Positions 24,541 through 36,111 of a DNA stretch of 64,000 nucleotides are shown one piece after another. Source of the DNA: Paenibacillus algorifonticola. Its GTDB lineage: Bacteria > Bacillota > Bacilli > Paenibacillales > Paenibacillaceae. Within the stretch, counting starts at the first letter, position 1, and each line of letters starts with the position of its first letter. A model generated the notes under the pieces. The model had not been told where the DNA came from. It did not search any database and saw only the letters and a program-made list of their open reading frames with translations. Made by a program: the position numbers and the translations under genes. Location: the NCBI RefSeq assembly GCF_000971975.1, contig NZ_LAQO01000003.1, positions 269,181 to 333,180 of the forward strand, written 5' to 3'.

Positions 24541-25593
24541 TCACTCATCCCAAACCAATCTGTCCATAATCATATGATCATCAAGCATTTGCAGAAATGC
24601 CTGCACAAGCCGCCCGTCAAACTGCTTCCCCCCGTTGATTTCCAGCTGCCTCCGCACCTCGAAGACAGGCAGGGAATGCCGGTACACTCTCGTAGAAGTC
24701 ATGGCGTCGAAGGCGTCTGCCAGACTGACAATCCGCACGAGCAAAGGAATTTCATCCCCGCTAAGTCCGTCCGGATAACCTCTGCCATCAATACGCTCAT
24801 GATGCCAGCGAACGACAGGCAATATTTTCTGAACATCGGGCAAATCCTTGAGCAGCTCGTAACCGATTGCAGGATGCTGTTTAATGACCGAAAATTCATC
24901 ATCCGTCAGTCGATCAGGCTTGAGCAATATCGAATCCGGTATAGCTATTTTCCCAATGTCATGCAGCAGTGCCGAGATTTTGAGCTGCTCCAGCTGCTCA
25001 GCATCAACCCCTACTTTGGCGCCCAACAAAGAAGCGTAGAAGGCCACATTATAACAGTGATTAAGCGTAAAGCCATCCTTCATCCGCAATGTGTTGACCA
25101 AATTCTCGTAGGATTGCTGCTTCAACACCTGTTTGCGAAAATAAATTTTCTCGATTAACTGTTCCATTTGCATTGTAACCATCTGGCAGATATGCAGCTG
25201 CTCGTCTGTCAATTGGACTCGGGAACGAAAGCACAATAAAATCGCACCATAGACAGAACGGTTTAAGTGAAAGGTATATAGCGATTGGAAAGTTGTCATG
25301 GACAGGAGTTTAATCGCAGGTTTGGCGCTGCTCATCGTTATACAGAGGTGCATGCCCGAGGACATGTCTGAAAATAAATCGGTGTCTATCGCCATTTGCT
25401 GCAGAACCTTCAGATCCGTTTGATTGATTTTGAAAGAATATGGTATAAGCTCATTTCGCCCATTATCGTGCGGCAGCAACAAACAAATATGCTGGCAACC
25501 GATCAATGTCTCCAGGTATTGTCCTAACAACCCAATAGAATCCAAGATCGAATCAGAGTTAATAACACTTTTGAAAAATACTGAATTTTGCAT
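24541..25593 (-). CDS. HD-GYP domain c-di-GMP phosphodiesterase with N-terminal GAF-like domain
   Basis: A 350-residue protein. The first 165 residues form a GAF-like sensor. The HD-GYP domain shows HDIGKIAIPDSIL (about 210) and the full HHERIDGRGYPDGLSG (about 263), followed by DAFDAMTSTRVYR. Enzymes with this set degrade c-di-GMP to GMP or pGpG using a di- or tri-nuclear metal site. As first gene of the operon, it opposes the diguanylate cyclase encoded next. A GAGGTAAATGA site precedes ATG 25593. Confidence 0.92.
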   Translation of the reverse strand: MQNSVFFKSVINSDSILDSIGLLGQYLETLIGCQHICLLLPHDNGRNELIPYSFKINQTDLKVLQQMAIDTDLFSDMSSGMHLCITMSSAKPAIKLLSMTTFQSLYTFHLNRSVYGAILLCFRSRVQLTDEQLHICQMVTMQMEQLIEKIYFRKQVLKQQSYENLVNTLRMKDGFTLNHCYNVAFYASLLGAKVGVDAEQLEQLKISALLHDIGKIAIPDSILLKPDRLTDDEFSVIKQHPAIGYELLKDLPDVQKILPVVRWHHERIDGRGYPDGLSGDEIPLLVRIVSLADAFDAMTSTRVYRHSLPVFEVRRQLEINGGKQFDGRLVQAFLQMLDDHMIMDRLVWDE

Positions 25594-25827
25594 TCATTTA
25601 CCTCGGATTCTTATTCGTCATGTCTCAAATACTGGTTAAGTAAGTTTCCACACGATTTGGAGAAATCCTCTTCTTTTGGATAAAATCCCAAAAAATACTT
25701 CTTCGTTCTCTATCGGGAGTCGGATGAATCATAGAAATAACATAGCATATCTCGGTTTAATCGTACTAGTGCTTAAGACACCGTTTTTCAAAAAAATTTT
25801 ACTGAAAGTGCACGCAATATAAGAAAA
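25594..25827. other. Intergenic region upstream of the c-di-GMP operon
   Basis: This AT-rich stretch must carry the operon promoter. No convincing sigma-A pair was found, and a weak TTGAAA...TAGTAC pair lies near 25760-25790. No gene is seen. Confidence 0.4.
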
Positions 25828-25860
25828 AGTCTGGCTCCCCGAATACGGGGCTCCAGACTG
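25827..25860 (-). terminator. Terminator of the DUF3817 gene
   Basis: AGTCTGG-CTCCCCG / CGGGGCTCCAGACT stem. A T run follows on the minus strand. Confidence 0.75.
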
Positions 25861-25896
25861 CTTGAGCAATTGAGACATTTATCACATTTACCTCTG

Positions 25897-26190
25897 TTAA
25901 CGCAGCTTGCGATCCAGTAGAAATGGACCAAATGGTACAAAAGCAGCAAGGAGTGCCAAAAAAGAATGAAAGAAGGATAATTGCTTGACGAAAAATGCAT
26001 TGGCTATGCCGATTAGATAGATGACAAATAGCCAGCCATGCAGCATCCCTGTAATCGCGACCGCCTCGTCAATGCCAGCGCCGTACTTCAACGGCATTGC
26101 AATAAAGAGCAGCACCAAAAATGAAATTCCTTCCGTTATGCCGAACAGGCGCAGCCGGCCGATCGCTGTTTTCATCGTATGGGTTGACAT
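25897..26190 (-). CDS. DUF3817 family membrane protein
   Basis: A 97-residue protein with three hydrophobic segments. FGITEGISFLVLLFIAMPLK at the start and GMLHGWLFVIY in the middle fit DUF3817 (YdzA-like), whose function is unknown. CAGGAGGTAACACAG precedes ATG 26190. It is a single gene with its own terminator. Confidence 0.8.
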   Translation of the reverse strand: MSTHTMKTAIGRLRLFGITEGISFLVLLFIAMPLKYGAGIDEAVAITGMLHGWLFVIYLIGIANAFFVKQLSFFHSFLALLAAFVPFGPFLLDRKLR

Positions 26191-26286
26191 CTGTGTTACC
26201 TCCTGGCGAAATGATCTTCAAACACATCCTAATCATACCAGCAAGGTGGGCAAAATACGCAATCATACTTTGAACAAGTTGTGAAT

Positions 26287-27493
26287 CTACTCCCTGCGCT
26301 CTTCGCGCAATGGCTTCACATCAAGCGGGATCGGCTGCTTGCCGGTATCGATGAAATAGGCTTGAAAGGAACCCGCATAGCGAAAAATCGTACCGAGCAG
26401 CGGATTGTTCACCTGAACCGAAATCCGGTATTTTTCCTGAGCGTCATCATACCATTCCGTCACGTCGGCTTCGCCCGTCAACAGTCTAGGAAAGCGGAAT
26501 TGCAAGAAGCGCTCATAGAAGCGCTGCTGGCCCGAACGGATGCGAATGCCTCCTCCTGGTACGGCAGAAATATCAAGGTCTACAGCTAGATGCTGTTTCG
26601 TCCCTAGATAATCGACAATTTTATTGTGTTTTCGACTATAAATCATCGTCGCGTCGAATCTTCGTATTTTTTGGGGAAATTTGAAGGTTCTGATCCATGT
26701 TACCGTTTCCCGTCCAAACTGGTCTGCATAAGCATAGTTCCCAATCGTGAACGGAATTTGGCTGCCTCCCTGCGGGAACATAATATGGCGCGAGCTGCCA
26801 ATATAAAGCGGGATTGCAAAATACAAGCGCCTGCTCCTCCCAGCCTGAAAATAGCCCCGAGGCATGCAGCTGCGCAAGCTCTCCCGTCTCCGGGTAGAGC
26901 AGCTTGGGCACGATGCCCTGATAAAGCCATAGTACAGCGAGCAGCGCCAGGCTCACATAATGAATGAGTGCGCGCTGAATCGTTGCCGCAGGTGGAATAT
27001 GCTGCTCCAGCCATATTTTGAGCACATCGAAGCTCCATGCCGTTGCCCACCCGAATATCGGGCGAAATAGAAGGCGATCGAATGCTTTTCCGGCAGCGCC
27101 AAAGCGTGTTTTATAATCATAGCGAGTGAGAAAAATAACGTCGTCCCCTTGCTCGGTATACCGCCAGTAGCCTCTCCCCCTGCTAATCAGCGACAGTTTC
27201 TGCTCCGAGCTGAAGGAAAGGGTAGACAGACGGGATTGCTTTCCTTCTTTTTTCAGCCATTCTGCACGAGTCGCCCCTGTGCCCGCTATCGCAAGCCCAA
27301 AGCCGATGCGTGTTTGGTAATGAAACCTCTGAATCTCCTCTTCCGTATGGCGAGGCATATATTCAATCGCTGTGAAGCGCATATCCCACTGTACATGCTT
27401 GCTCGGAATTTGCGTGTAATTCCAGAGCGTGTCCAGATCGGTATGGATCGTCGTTTCGACATAAATCGACCGATCTCTCCGTTTACTTGACAT
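26287..27493 (-). pseudogene. SRPBCC-DoxX-DUF4166 protein, disrupted by frameshift and probable deletion
   Basis: The first frame (27493 to about 26830) encodes an SRPBCC-like domain (YVETTIHTDLDTLWNYTQIP) followed by the first DoxX-like helix (YVSLALLAVLWLYQGIVPKL). The DUF4166 domain continues in another frame (to 26287), with SRRHIMFPQGG, FGRETVTWIRTF and RRFDATMIYS. The join near 26815-26830 shifts frame. About 80-100 residues expected between the two parts appear to be missing, so a deletion rather than a single-base slip is likely. ATG 27493 has GAGGAGG and overlaps the end of the DCC gene. Expression of either half alone cannot be excluded. Confidence 0.65.
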
Positions 27494-27935
27494 AGGGAGC
27501 TGCCTCCTCTCTTTCTTCTATTAAAAGGATTTGCTGATCTGCGTTTGGGAGCAGACAGTGCTCCACTTGTCCAAACCAGCCATAGCGCTTAGCCGCAATC
27601 CAATCGTAAACAACGTTTCTCAGTAAGGCAGGGACGATCATTAGACCATATAATAGCGGCCAAAGCCCCTTTAATTGCCGCAAGACGCGCAGTGCTGCTT
27701 CCGATTTCGTATAGCAGCAGCCATCTTCGATCATGACGAAGGTGTCCGAGTCGCTCGTAGACAGCAAATGCTGTTCCAGCACATATTGTCCTGCGGGCGA
27801 TTGCAGCGTAGCAAATCGAAAGCAGGCTGCCTGATCACGCGCAATAACAAATTGTGAGATTTTGCTGCATAGCTGGCATTGTCCGTCAACAAGCAGAAGC
27901 GCTCGTCCTTGTTGTTTTTTCCTAGTCGCCTGCAT
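27483..27935 (-). CDS. DCC family thiol-disulfide oxidoreductase-like protein (DUF393)
   Basis: A 150-residue protein. The N-terminal VDGQCQLCSK fits the DCC motif (DGxCxxC). RFATLQSP, GCCYTKSEAALRVLRQL and LRNVVYDWIAAKRY match the family, which has a thioredoxin-like fold. The start is ATG 27935 behind GGAGGAG. Its last codons overlap the next gene by 11 bases, so the two were translationally coupled. DUF393 and DUF4166 genes commonly occur together in related bacteria. Confidence 0.85.
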   Translation of the reverse strand: MQATRKKQQGRALLLVDGQCQLCSKISQFVIARDQAACFRFATLQSPAGQYVLEQHLLSTSDSDTFVMIEDGCCYTKSEAALRVLRQLKGLWPLLYGLMIVPALLRNVVYDWIAAKRYGWFGQVEHCLLPNADQQILLIEEREEAAPYVK

Positions 27936-28018
27936 CGTGCTCCTCCGTTCTTTCCTTAATTGTAGCGGGAAAAGCGAAGTTTGATCAGTGCTAACTTTTG
28001 TAGCAGGCATGCGAAAAA

Positions 28019-28041
28019 GGGTACTACAATTCGTAGTACCC
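28019..28041 (-). terminator. Terminator of the two-component operon
   Basis: GGGTACTAC / GTAGTACCC with a 5-base loop, followed by TTTTT on the minus strand. Confidence 0.85.
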
Positions 28042-28058
28042 TCCCCTCGCTTATGCGG

Positions 28059-28703
28059 TTATTGTTTATTTTCCTCTATGCCAGCGGTCAGTCCTTTGCG
28101 CCGTACCTTCTCAATCGCTTCCTTGCGGCTGCGGACGCCTAGCTTCTTGAGCATTTTGTTCACTTGATTTTTCAGCGTGCTTTCCGCCTTATACAGCTTC
28201 TGTTCGATTTGCGTCTGCGTGTAACCCTGCTCGATCAGCTCGAAGACTTCCCGTTCCGCAGACGTTAAATCCTTCAATTGCTCCTCGCGCTTTAATCTGG
28301 CAAATTCCTTAAGCAGCGCTTCCATCGGTGCAGGATGATGGTAGGCGCTCCGGATCGCTTCCGGCAGCTGGCGAAAATTTGTTTTTTCAATATAATTGAT
28401 GGCGCCAGCCGTGAACGCCTGGGTCATCACTTCCTCCTCGCTCATGGAGGTTAACATGATGATTTTGGCTGCGTGTATGCGATGCATTTCTACGGCCGTA
28501 TAAATCCCATTTTGCTGATGGTCAGCCAATTGAATATCGAGCAAGGCGACATCAAACGACAAGGTTCGAGCGAGGCTCAGCGCTTCTTCCGCCGTTGAAG
28601 CTGCTCCGACTACGAGCAAATCCGCTTCCTTGTTCAAAAAGAGCGTCATCGCCTTGACCCAATCGGGATCATCCTCCACGAGCAGCACCCGAATATGGCT
28701 CAT
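28059..28703 (-). CDS. NarL/LuxR-type response regulator
   Basis: A 214-residue regulator. The receiver domain has VLLVEDDPDW, phospho-acceptor Asp in DVALLDIQLA, and IEKT. The DNA-binding domain shows LTSAEREVFELIEQGYTQTQ then LYKAESTLKNQVNKMLKKLG. The ATG overlaps the kinase stop (ATGA), with AAGGAGG inside the kinase end. It pairs with that kinase. Confidence 0.9.
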   Translation of the reverse strand: MSHIRVLLVEDDPDWVKAMTLFLNKEADLLVVGAASTAEEALSLARTLSFDVALLDIQLADHQQNGIYTAVEMHRIHAAKIIMLTSMSEEEVMTQAFTAGAINYIEKTNFRQLPEAIRSAYHHPAPMEALLKEFARLKREEQLKDLTSAEREVFELIEQGYTQTQIEQKLYKAESTLKNQVNKMLKKLGVRSRKEAIEKVRRKGLTAGIEENKQ

Positions 28704-30034
28704 CCAATTCCCTCCTTGATTTCCATCACTTTGCGGGCAGGAACATGCAGCAGCACTTCTGTCCCTTCATTAATAACGCTGGACAGCTCGATCGTCCAGC
28801 CGCTCTGATGTACGACATTATACACATAAGCGAGCCCCAGTCCAAAGTTGCGGCTGCGATTTTTCGTACTATAAAAAGGCTCCAACGCTTGCTTCAGCTG
28901 CTCCTCATTCATCCCTTTGCCTGTGTCGCTCACAAGGAGACGCACCGCTTTTTTGTGCGAGATCAGCGTCACGGTTACTTCTCCAGCTGTGCCTTCCGGA
29001 ATCGCTTCGATCGCATTTTGCACCAAATTATTAATCGCTTCCAGCATGTGTAATGGATCGCATACAACAATTGGCCGGCATAATGGACGCAGCGTAAGAA
29101 CAATCTGCTTACTTTCCAACTGCTGCTGCTGGAAACAGCGCTCCACAAGCTCATCTAAACGGATAGACTGCTCGCGAAGCACAATGCTTCTGGTTTGGCT
29201 GTGAATGCTAGTGACCATCGCAAGCATATGGCTCGAAGCCGTTTCAATGATGCGCAGCTGCTCTGCTGCCTCAGGCGATTGGGCCGACAACTCGCTTTTT
29301 AAATTTTCCGTGCTGATCGCAATTTTTCCGATTTCGTTCTTAATCGTATGATTAAGAATCGTCGTCCCGGAACTGACCGCCTTGCGGGTGCTTTCCCATT
29401 GATCGCGTTCGAAACGCAGCTTGACGCCGAGCACGCCGTAAGCAAAAGTACACAGCACAGCTACAGTAAGCGAATAAAAGATGAATAACGAAATATAGCG
29501 AAAATAATCGAATGCAGGCGAAATAACATTCGCTACATTAATAAGAATAAGCACCGCTAGCAGCGTCGGTACCATAATAAGGGCAATAATAAAGCGATTT
29601 CGCTTCCTCCGGCTATTTTCCTCACTCCATAATGAGACGAGCAGCAAATAGCAGGAGGCTAAATAATAGGGAGCCGTCCAGGCAAGCAATATCCGATAAT
29701 CCAGTTCCAGCCTCGGTGCAATCGGCGTTAGCAACAGCATGCCAACTACCGGAAGCAGCAGCAGCCCTTTAAGCAGCAGACGCATCCTCTCGTTTGCCAC
29801 TTTATCGGAATACACAATACTAAACACCAGCACACCGTAAGGCGTGAATGTGTGATTCATCACTTGAACGAGATGAGCTAAAACATTCATTTGCACTGCG
29901 GCTAGCGTGTCTGCCAGCCCGCCTATAGACGCAAATCCGAGAAAAAAAGCGGCCCAGCGATTCGACTCGCTCCGAGGATTTGTCAGCAGCAGCAGCAAAG
30001 CAGCGGCAAGCAGCGCTGCAAAATAATAAAGCAT
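28700..30034 (-). CDS. Membrane sensor histidine kinase
   Basis: A 444-residue kinase. The first 215 residues contain about seven membrane helices without a large external domain. The phospho-acceptor region reads LNHTIKNEIGKI (about 230). The ATPase domain shows NNLVQNAIEAIPEG, DTGKGM and FGLGLAYVYNVV. It is upstream of and overlaps its regulator gene. The signal is probably membrane-derived, as in kinases of cell-envelope stress. The adjacent MFS gene may be a target, but this is inference. Confidence 0.88.
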   Translation of the reverse strand: MLYYFAALLAAALLLLLTNPRSESNRWAAFFLGFASIGGLADTLAAVQMNVLAHLVQVMNHTFTPYGVLVFSIVYSDKVANERMRLLLKGLLLLPVVGMLLLTPIAPRLELDYRILLAWTAPYYLASCYLLLVSLWSEENSRRKRNRFIIALIMVPTLLAVLILINVANVISPAFDYFRYISLFIFYSLTVAVLCTFAYGVLGVKLRFERDQWESTRKAVSSGTTILNHTIKNEIGKIAISTENLKSELSAQSPEAAEQLRIIETASSHMLAMVTSIHSQTRSIVLREQSIRLDELVERCFQQQQLESKQIVLTLRPLCRPIVVCDPLHMLEAINNLVQNAIEAIPEGTAGEVTVTLISHKKAVRLLVSDTGKGMNEEQLKQALEPFYSTKNRSRNFGLGLAYVYNVVHQSGWTIELSSVINEGTEVLLHVPARKVMEIKEGIG

Positions 30035-30050
30035 ACGGTATCCTTCCCCA

Positions 30051-30070
30051 AAAAAGCGTGTGATCGCTTT
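30051..30070 (-). terminator. Terminator of the MFS gene
   Basis: AAAGCG / CGCTTT hairpin with TTTTTT on the minus strand. Confidence 0.6.
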
Positions 30071-30104
30071 ATTTTACCATAATTCAGCGATTAAGGCCGT
30101 ATTT

Positions 30105-31313
30105 TCAAACCTGCGGCGATGCTTTAGAGGCGCTTGACCTTGCCCTGCTCCCGAGTTTTACCGTAAAAACAGCAATAGCAAATATGAGCGCGCTTAAGCT
30201 GAAAACAATGGGTAGCGTCCATGCTGCCATTAATACGCCGGATAGCGACATTCCGATGACCATCATGCCAGTAAACATTGGCGTAATCGTTCCTCCTACC
30301 CGACCGATGAAGGCTGCATCGGTGTTTTGAAGAATAATGGTGTTAATGCCCACCTGAATAAGCGGAACACTGAAGCCGCCGATCATGAGCAGCGTAAGCG
30401 TCAGCGGAATGCTCTCCGACCATCCAGTGCCCAGCGTAGCCAGTGCACTTGCCGACAAGCCGAACAGGAGCAGCCTGCGCGGACTTGCCTTTTTCCCGAT
30501 CGACATAACCACGCCTCCGCCAACTAGCATCGCTGCCCCGCTAACCATTAATAAATACTGTAAAAACGACTTATCCTGTCCTAAATTATCAATGGCAATA
30601 AACAAAGATAGCGGTTGAGTAAGCCCAGAAGCGAGGCCAGTTGCCGCAAATGTAAGGCCCAGAGAGCGCAGGGCATGCTGGCCCCATACATAATGAAGTC
30701 CCGCTGTGAGCTCCTGCCTAAAGCTCGCTGCATGCTGAGTGCGCTCTGGCTCGGCATCGCGCGGCAGCAGCATCAATATAGCTGCTGAGCCGCAAAACAG
30801 CATAGCTGCAACAATAACCGCCACCTCAATGCCATAATGCTGATATACAAATGTGCCAAGCAGCGGCCCAATGACCATAAATACAGCCATTACGGTTTGA
30901 TACATGCCCATCATGCCTTGCAGCTGATCTTCCGGCACATGCTGCTTAAACAGCTTCATGCCGGAAGGCTGGGAAAATTGTGACAGGATGGACGAAACCA
31001 GCGTTGTCAACAGCAATCCTTGCCATGATCCACTCTGCAAAGCAACCCAGACGCCGAGCACGGACAATGCAGACAAAAAATCGCAGCCGATCATCGTCCG
31101 TTTAGGCTTCCAACGGTCAGCAAACGTGCCGCCAATGATGGCAAATACAAAAATCGGCGCAAACTCTGCCACAGAAATAAGCGATACAGCAGATGGATCG
31201 TTGTTCGTGGCCTCCGTCACATACAGCAAGATCGCAAAGTTCCTAATCCAAATACCCAATTGAAGAAAAATTCTGGATAGGATGATCGTACGAAAAAAAC
31301 GATTGCTAAACAT
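30105..31313 (-). CDS. MFS efflux transporter, macrolide-efflux (MefA-like) type
   Basis: A 402-residue, 12-helix protein. Loop 2-3 reads GGTFADRWKPKRTM, and the opening LSRIFLQLGIWIRNFAILLY is typical of the MFS_3/MefA group of drug exporters. The actual substrate is unknown. A well-formed promoter with an operator-like repeat lies upstream, pointing to repression by an unlinked regulator. Confidence 0.85.
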   Translation of the reverse strand: MFSNRFFRTIILSRIFLQLGIWIRNFAILLYVTEATNNDPSAVSLISVAEFAPIFVFAIIGGTFADRWKPKRTMIGCDFLSALSVLGVWVALQSGSWQGLLLTTLVSSILSQFSQPSGMKLFKQHVPEDQLQGMMGMYQTVMAVFMVIGPLLGTFVYQHYGIEVAVIVAAMLFCGSAAILMLLPRDAEPERTQHAASFRQELTAGLHYVWGQHALRSLGLTFAATGLASGLTQPLSLFIAIDNLGQDKSFLQYLLMVSGAAMLVGGGVVMSIGKKASPRRLLLFGLSASALATLGTGWSESIPLTLTLLMIGGFSVPLIQVGINTIILQNTDAAFIGRVGGTITPMFTGMMVIGMSLSGVLMAAWTLPIVFSLSALIFAIAVFTVKLGSRARSSASKASPQV

Positions 31314-31339
31314 CTTGGCAACTCCTCTAGTTTTTAATT

Positions 31340-31364
31340 AGACAAAAATTGAATTTGTTTGTCT
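31340..31364 (-). promoter_or_regulatory. Operator-like inverted repeat of the MFS gene
   Basis: AGACAAA-N11-TTTGTCT. A third half site, TAGACA, lies at 31371-31376 by the -10. It is placed between the promoter and the ribosome site. Confidence 0.55.
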
Positions 31365-31375
31365 TTTATTTAGAC

Positions 31376-31404
31376 ATAATATTATTTCGTTTGGTTTTAG
31401 TCAA
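31376..31404 (-). promoter_or_regulatory. Sigma-A promoter of the MFS gene
   Basis: TTGACT (31404-31399), a 17-base spacer and TATTAT (31381-31376). Confidence 0.7.
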
Positions 31405-31462
31405 TGATTTTGTTTCAACGCTTTATCCCATGGCTCCTCAAATATTCCCGCTAAATGCAAAA

Positions 31463-31500
31463 AACTGCCGCTGTGACCCGTTCGGTCACAGCGGCAGTTT
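31463..31500. terminator. Terminator of lacZ
   Basis: Perfect 16-bp stem AACTGCCGCTGTGACC / GGTCACAGCGGCAGTT. Confidence 0.85.
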
Positions 31501-31554
31501 GCAGTAGCGTGGCTATATGATTAGCACACATTAATAGATAGCGTTGGTGCTCTA

Positions 31555-34683
<3,129 letters not shown>

Positions 34684-34717
34684 TTAAGGCACCTCTTTCA
34701 ACTCAGAATAAGTTTAG

Positions 34718-34737
34718 TTATAATATTCACATTATAA
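34718..34737. promoter_or_regulatory. Palindrome in the lacZ/araC-like divergent region
   Basis: Perfect dyad TTATAAT-GTGAAT-ATTATAA, about 35 bases upstream of lacZ and 85 upstream of the regulator. It contains TATAAT on both strands, so it may be overlapping -10 elements rather than an operator. Confidence 0.4.
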
Positions 34738-34821
34738 AAGCTAGAAAAGTAAAGATCATTAAACTATTTTCGTATTTTACTTAAAGATTTGAATATTAGC
34801 AACTAAGAGGGGATGCATCCC

Positions 34822-35649
34822 ATGAATGAAATTATTTATACGACGCTGACGACGACGGATTATCAGCTGCCTGTCTATGTAACTGGTGTGGGACATTGGG
34901 ACCATCAGGAGGGCATTCGTCGCCCGGAAGGCTTTCCCGACTACCAGTGGACGCAGGTCGTCTCAGGCGAAGGCGAGCTTATTATCGAGCAGGAACGTTT
35001 TCTGGTGAAGCAAGGCGATGGCTTCCTCCTCCCTCCCAGGCTTACCCATAGCTACTATGCGGTCAAAGAGCCTTGGGAAGCTTATTGGTTTACGTATGAC
35101 GGTCCGCTCGCGGAATCGCTGAACCAGCTGGCAGGCTTGACCCGCCCTGGCATCTATACGATTAACGACTCACGCCCTGTCTTAGAGATGATGAGCGATA
35201 TGCTCCGCCTTATGCGGGAGAAGCAGCCGGGTCTTGGCATGCTGGGCTCCAAGCAAATTTATAGCGTGCTGCTTGGTCTGCGTCAGCAGCTTGCCGAAGG
35301 CAGTCTTGCCACGCAGCAAATGAATGAGCGGCTTCATCCTGTGCTGCGCTATATCGAGGCCAACCTGCATCGCCCGATTACTTTGCCCGAGCTGGCGGAG
35401 CTGCTTCATGTAACGCCTCAGCATTTATGCCTGCTTTTCAAAAAAACGTTCCGGCTGCGCCCAATGGAATATGTCAATAAAGAACGAATTAATAAAGGCA
35501 AGGAGCTGCTCATTCGCGGCGGCGGCATGAAGCTGTATGAAATCGCCCGCCAAGTAGGCTTTGAAAACCCGACGTATTTTAATACGCTGTTCAAAGCTTA
35601 TGTAGGCTGTACGCCTGGAGAGTTCAAGCAGATGCATGGTTTTAAATAA
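34822..35649 (+). CDS. AraC family transcriptional regulator
   Basis: A 275-residue regulator. An N-terminal cupin sugar-sensing domain (GEGELIIEQERFLVKQGDGF) is followed by two helix-turn-helix motifs in the last 100 residues (ITLPELAELLHVTPQHLCLL and KLYEIARQVGFENPTYFNTL). The start ATG 34822 is nine bases after AGAGGGG. The ATG at 34813 touches that site. Divergent placement suggests it activates lacZ in response to a galactoside. Confidence 0.9.
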   Translation: MNEIIYTTLTTTDYQLPVYVTGVGHWDHQEGIRRPEGFPDYQWTQVVSGEGELIIEQERFLVKQGDGFLLPPRLTHSYYAVKEPWEAYWFTYDGPLAESLNQLAGLTRPGIYTINDSRPVLEMMSDMLRLMREKQPGLGMLGSKQIYSVLLGLRQQLAEGSLATQQMNERLHPVLRYIEANLHRPITLPELAELLHVTPQHLCLLFKKTFRLRPMEYVNKERINKGKELLIRGGGMKLYEIARQVGFENPTYFNTLFKAYVGCTPGEFKQMHGFK

Positions 35650-35677
35650 CTACAAAGCAAATAAAGGAGCACAAACG

Positions 35678-36091
35678 ATGCTTAAAAAAATATTTTATTA
35701 TGCGGCAGCCGTCCTCATTACGATGGCGCTTGGCTTTAGCTCGCGGCATTTCGCTAGCCACCTGCCGTCATTCGTTGTCGCCCATTTTGGCGATATGTTA
35801 TGGGCAAGCATGGTTTACTTTGGTTTTCGCATGCTGCAGGTCAGACATCCCTTGCTCCTCTCGCTCGCTTGCAGCGCGGCCTTCAGCTTCGGCATTGAAT
35901 TCAGCCAGCTGTATCAGGCAGACTGGATTAGAAATCTCCGGCATACGACGTTCGGAGGTCTTGTGCTAGGACAAGGCTTCAGCGGTATTGATTTAATCCG
36001 ATACAGCATCGGCCTGCTGCTTTCCTACGCTCTGGACCGCTGGCTAGACAAATGGAACGAAGACAGACATAAAAGCAGCACTACTTCATAA
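35678..36091 (+). CDS. DUF2809 family membrane protein
   Basis: A 137-residue protein with about four membrane segments. SSRHFASHLPSFVVAHFGDM, LWASMVYFGFR and FGIEFSQLYQADWIR match DUF2809, of unknown function. AAAGGAG precedes ATG 35678. It lies 28 bases after the AraC gene and may be co-transcribed. Confidence 0.82.
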   Translation: MLKKIFYYAAAVLITMALGFSSRHFASHLPSFVVAHFGDMLWASMVYFGFRMLQVRHPLLLSLACSAAFSFGIEFSQLYQADWIRNLRHTTFGGLVLGQGFSGIDLIRYSIGLLLSYALDRWLDKWNEDRHKSSTTS

Positions 36092-36111
36092 AAAAACTAC
36101 ATTGCCCTTAA

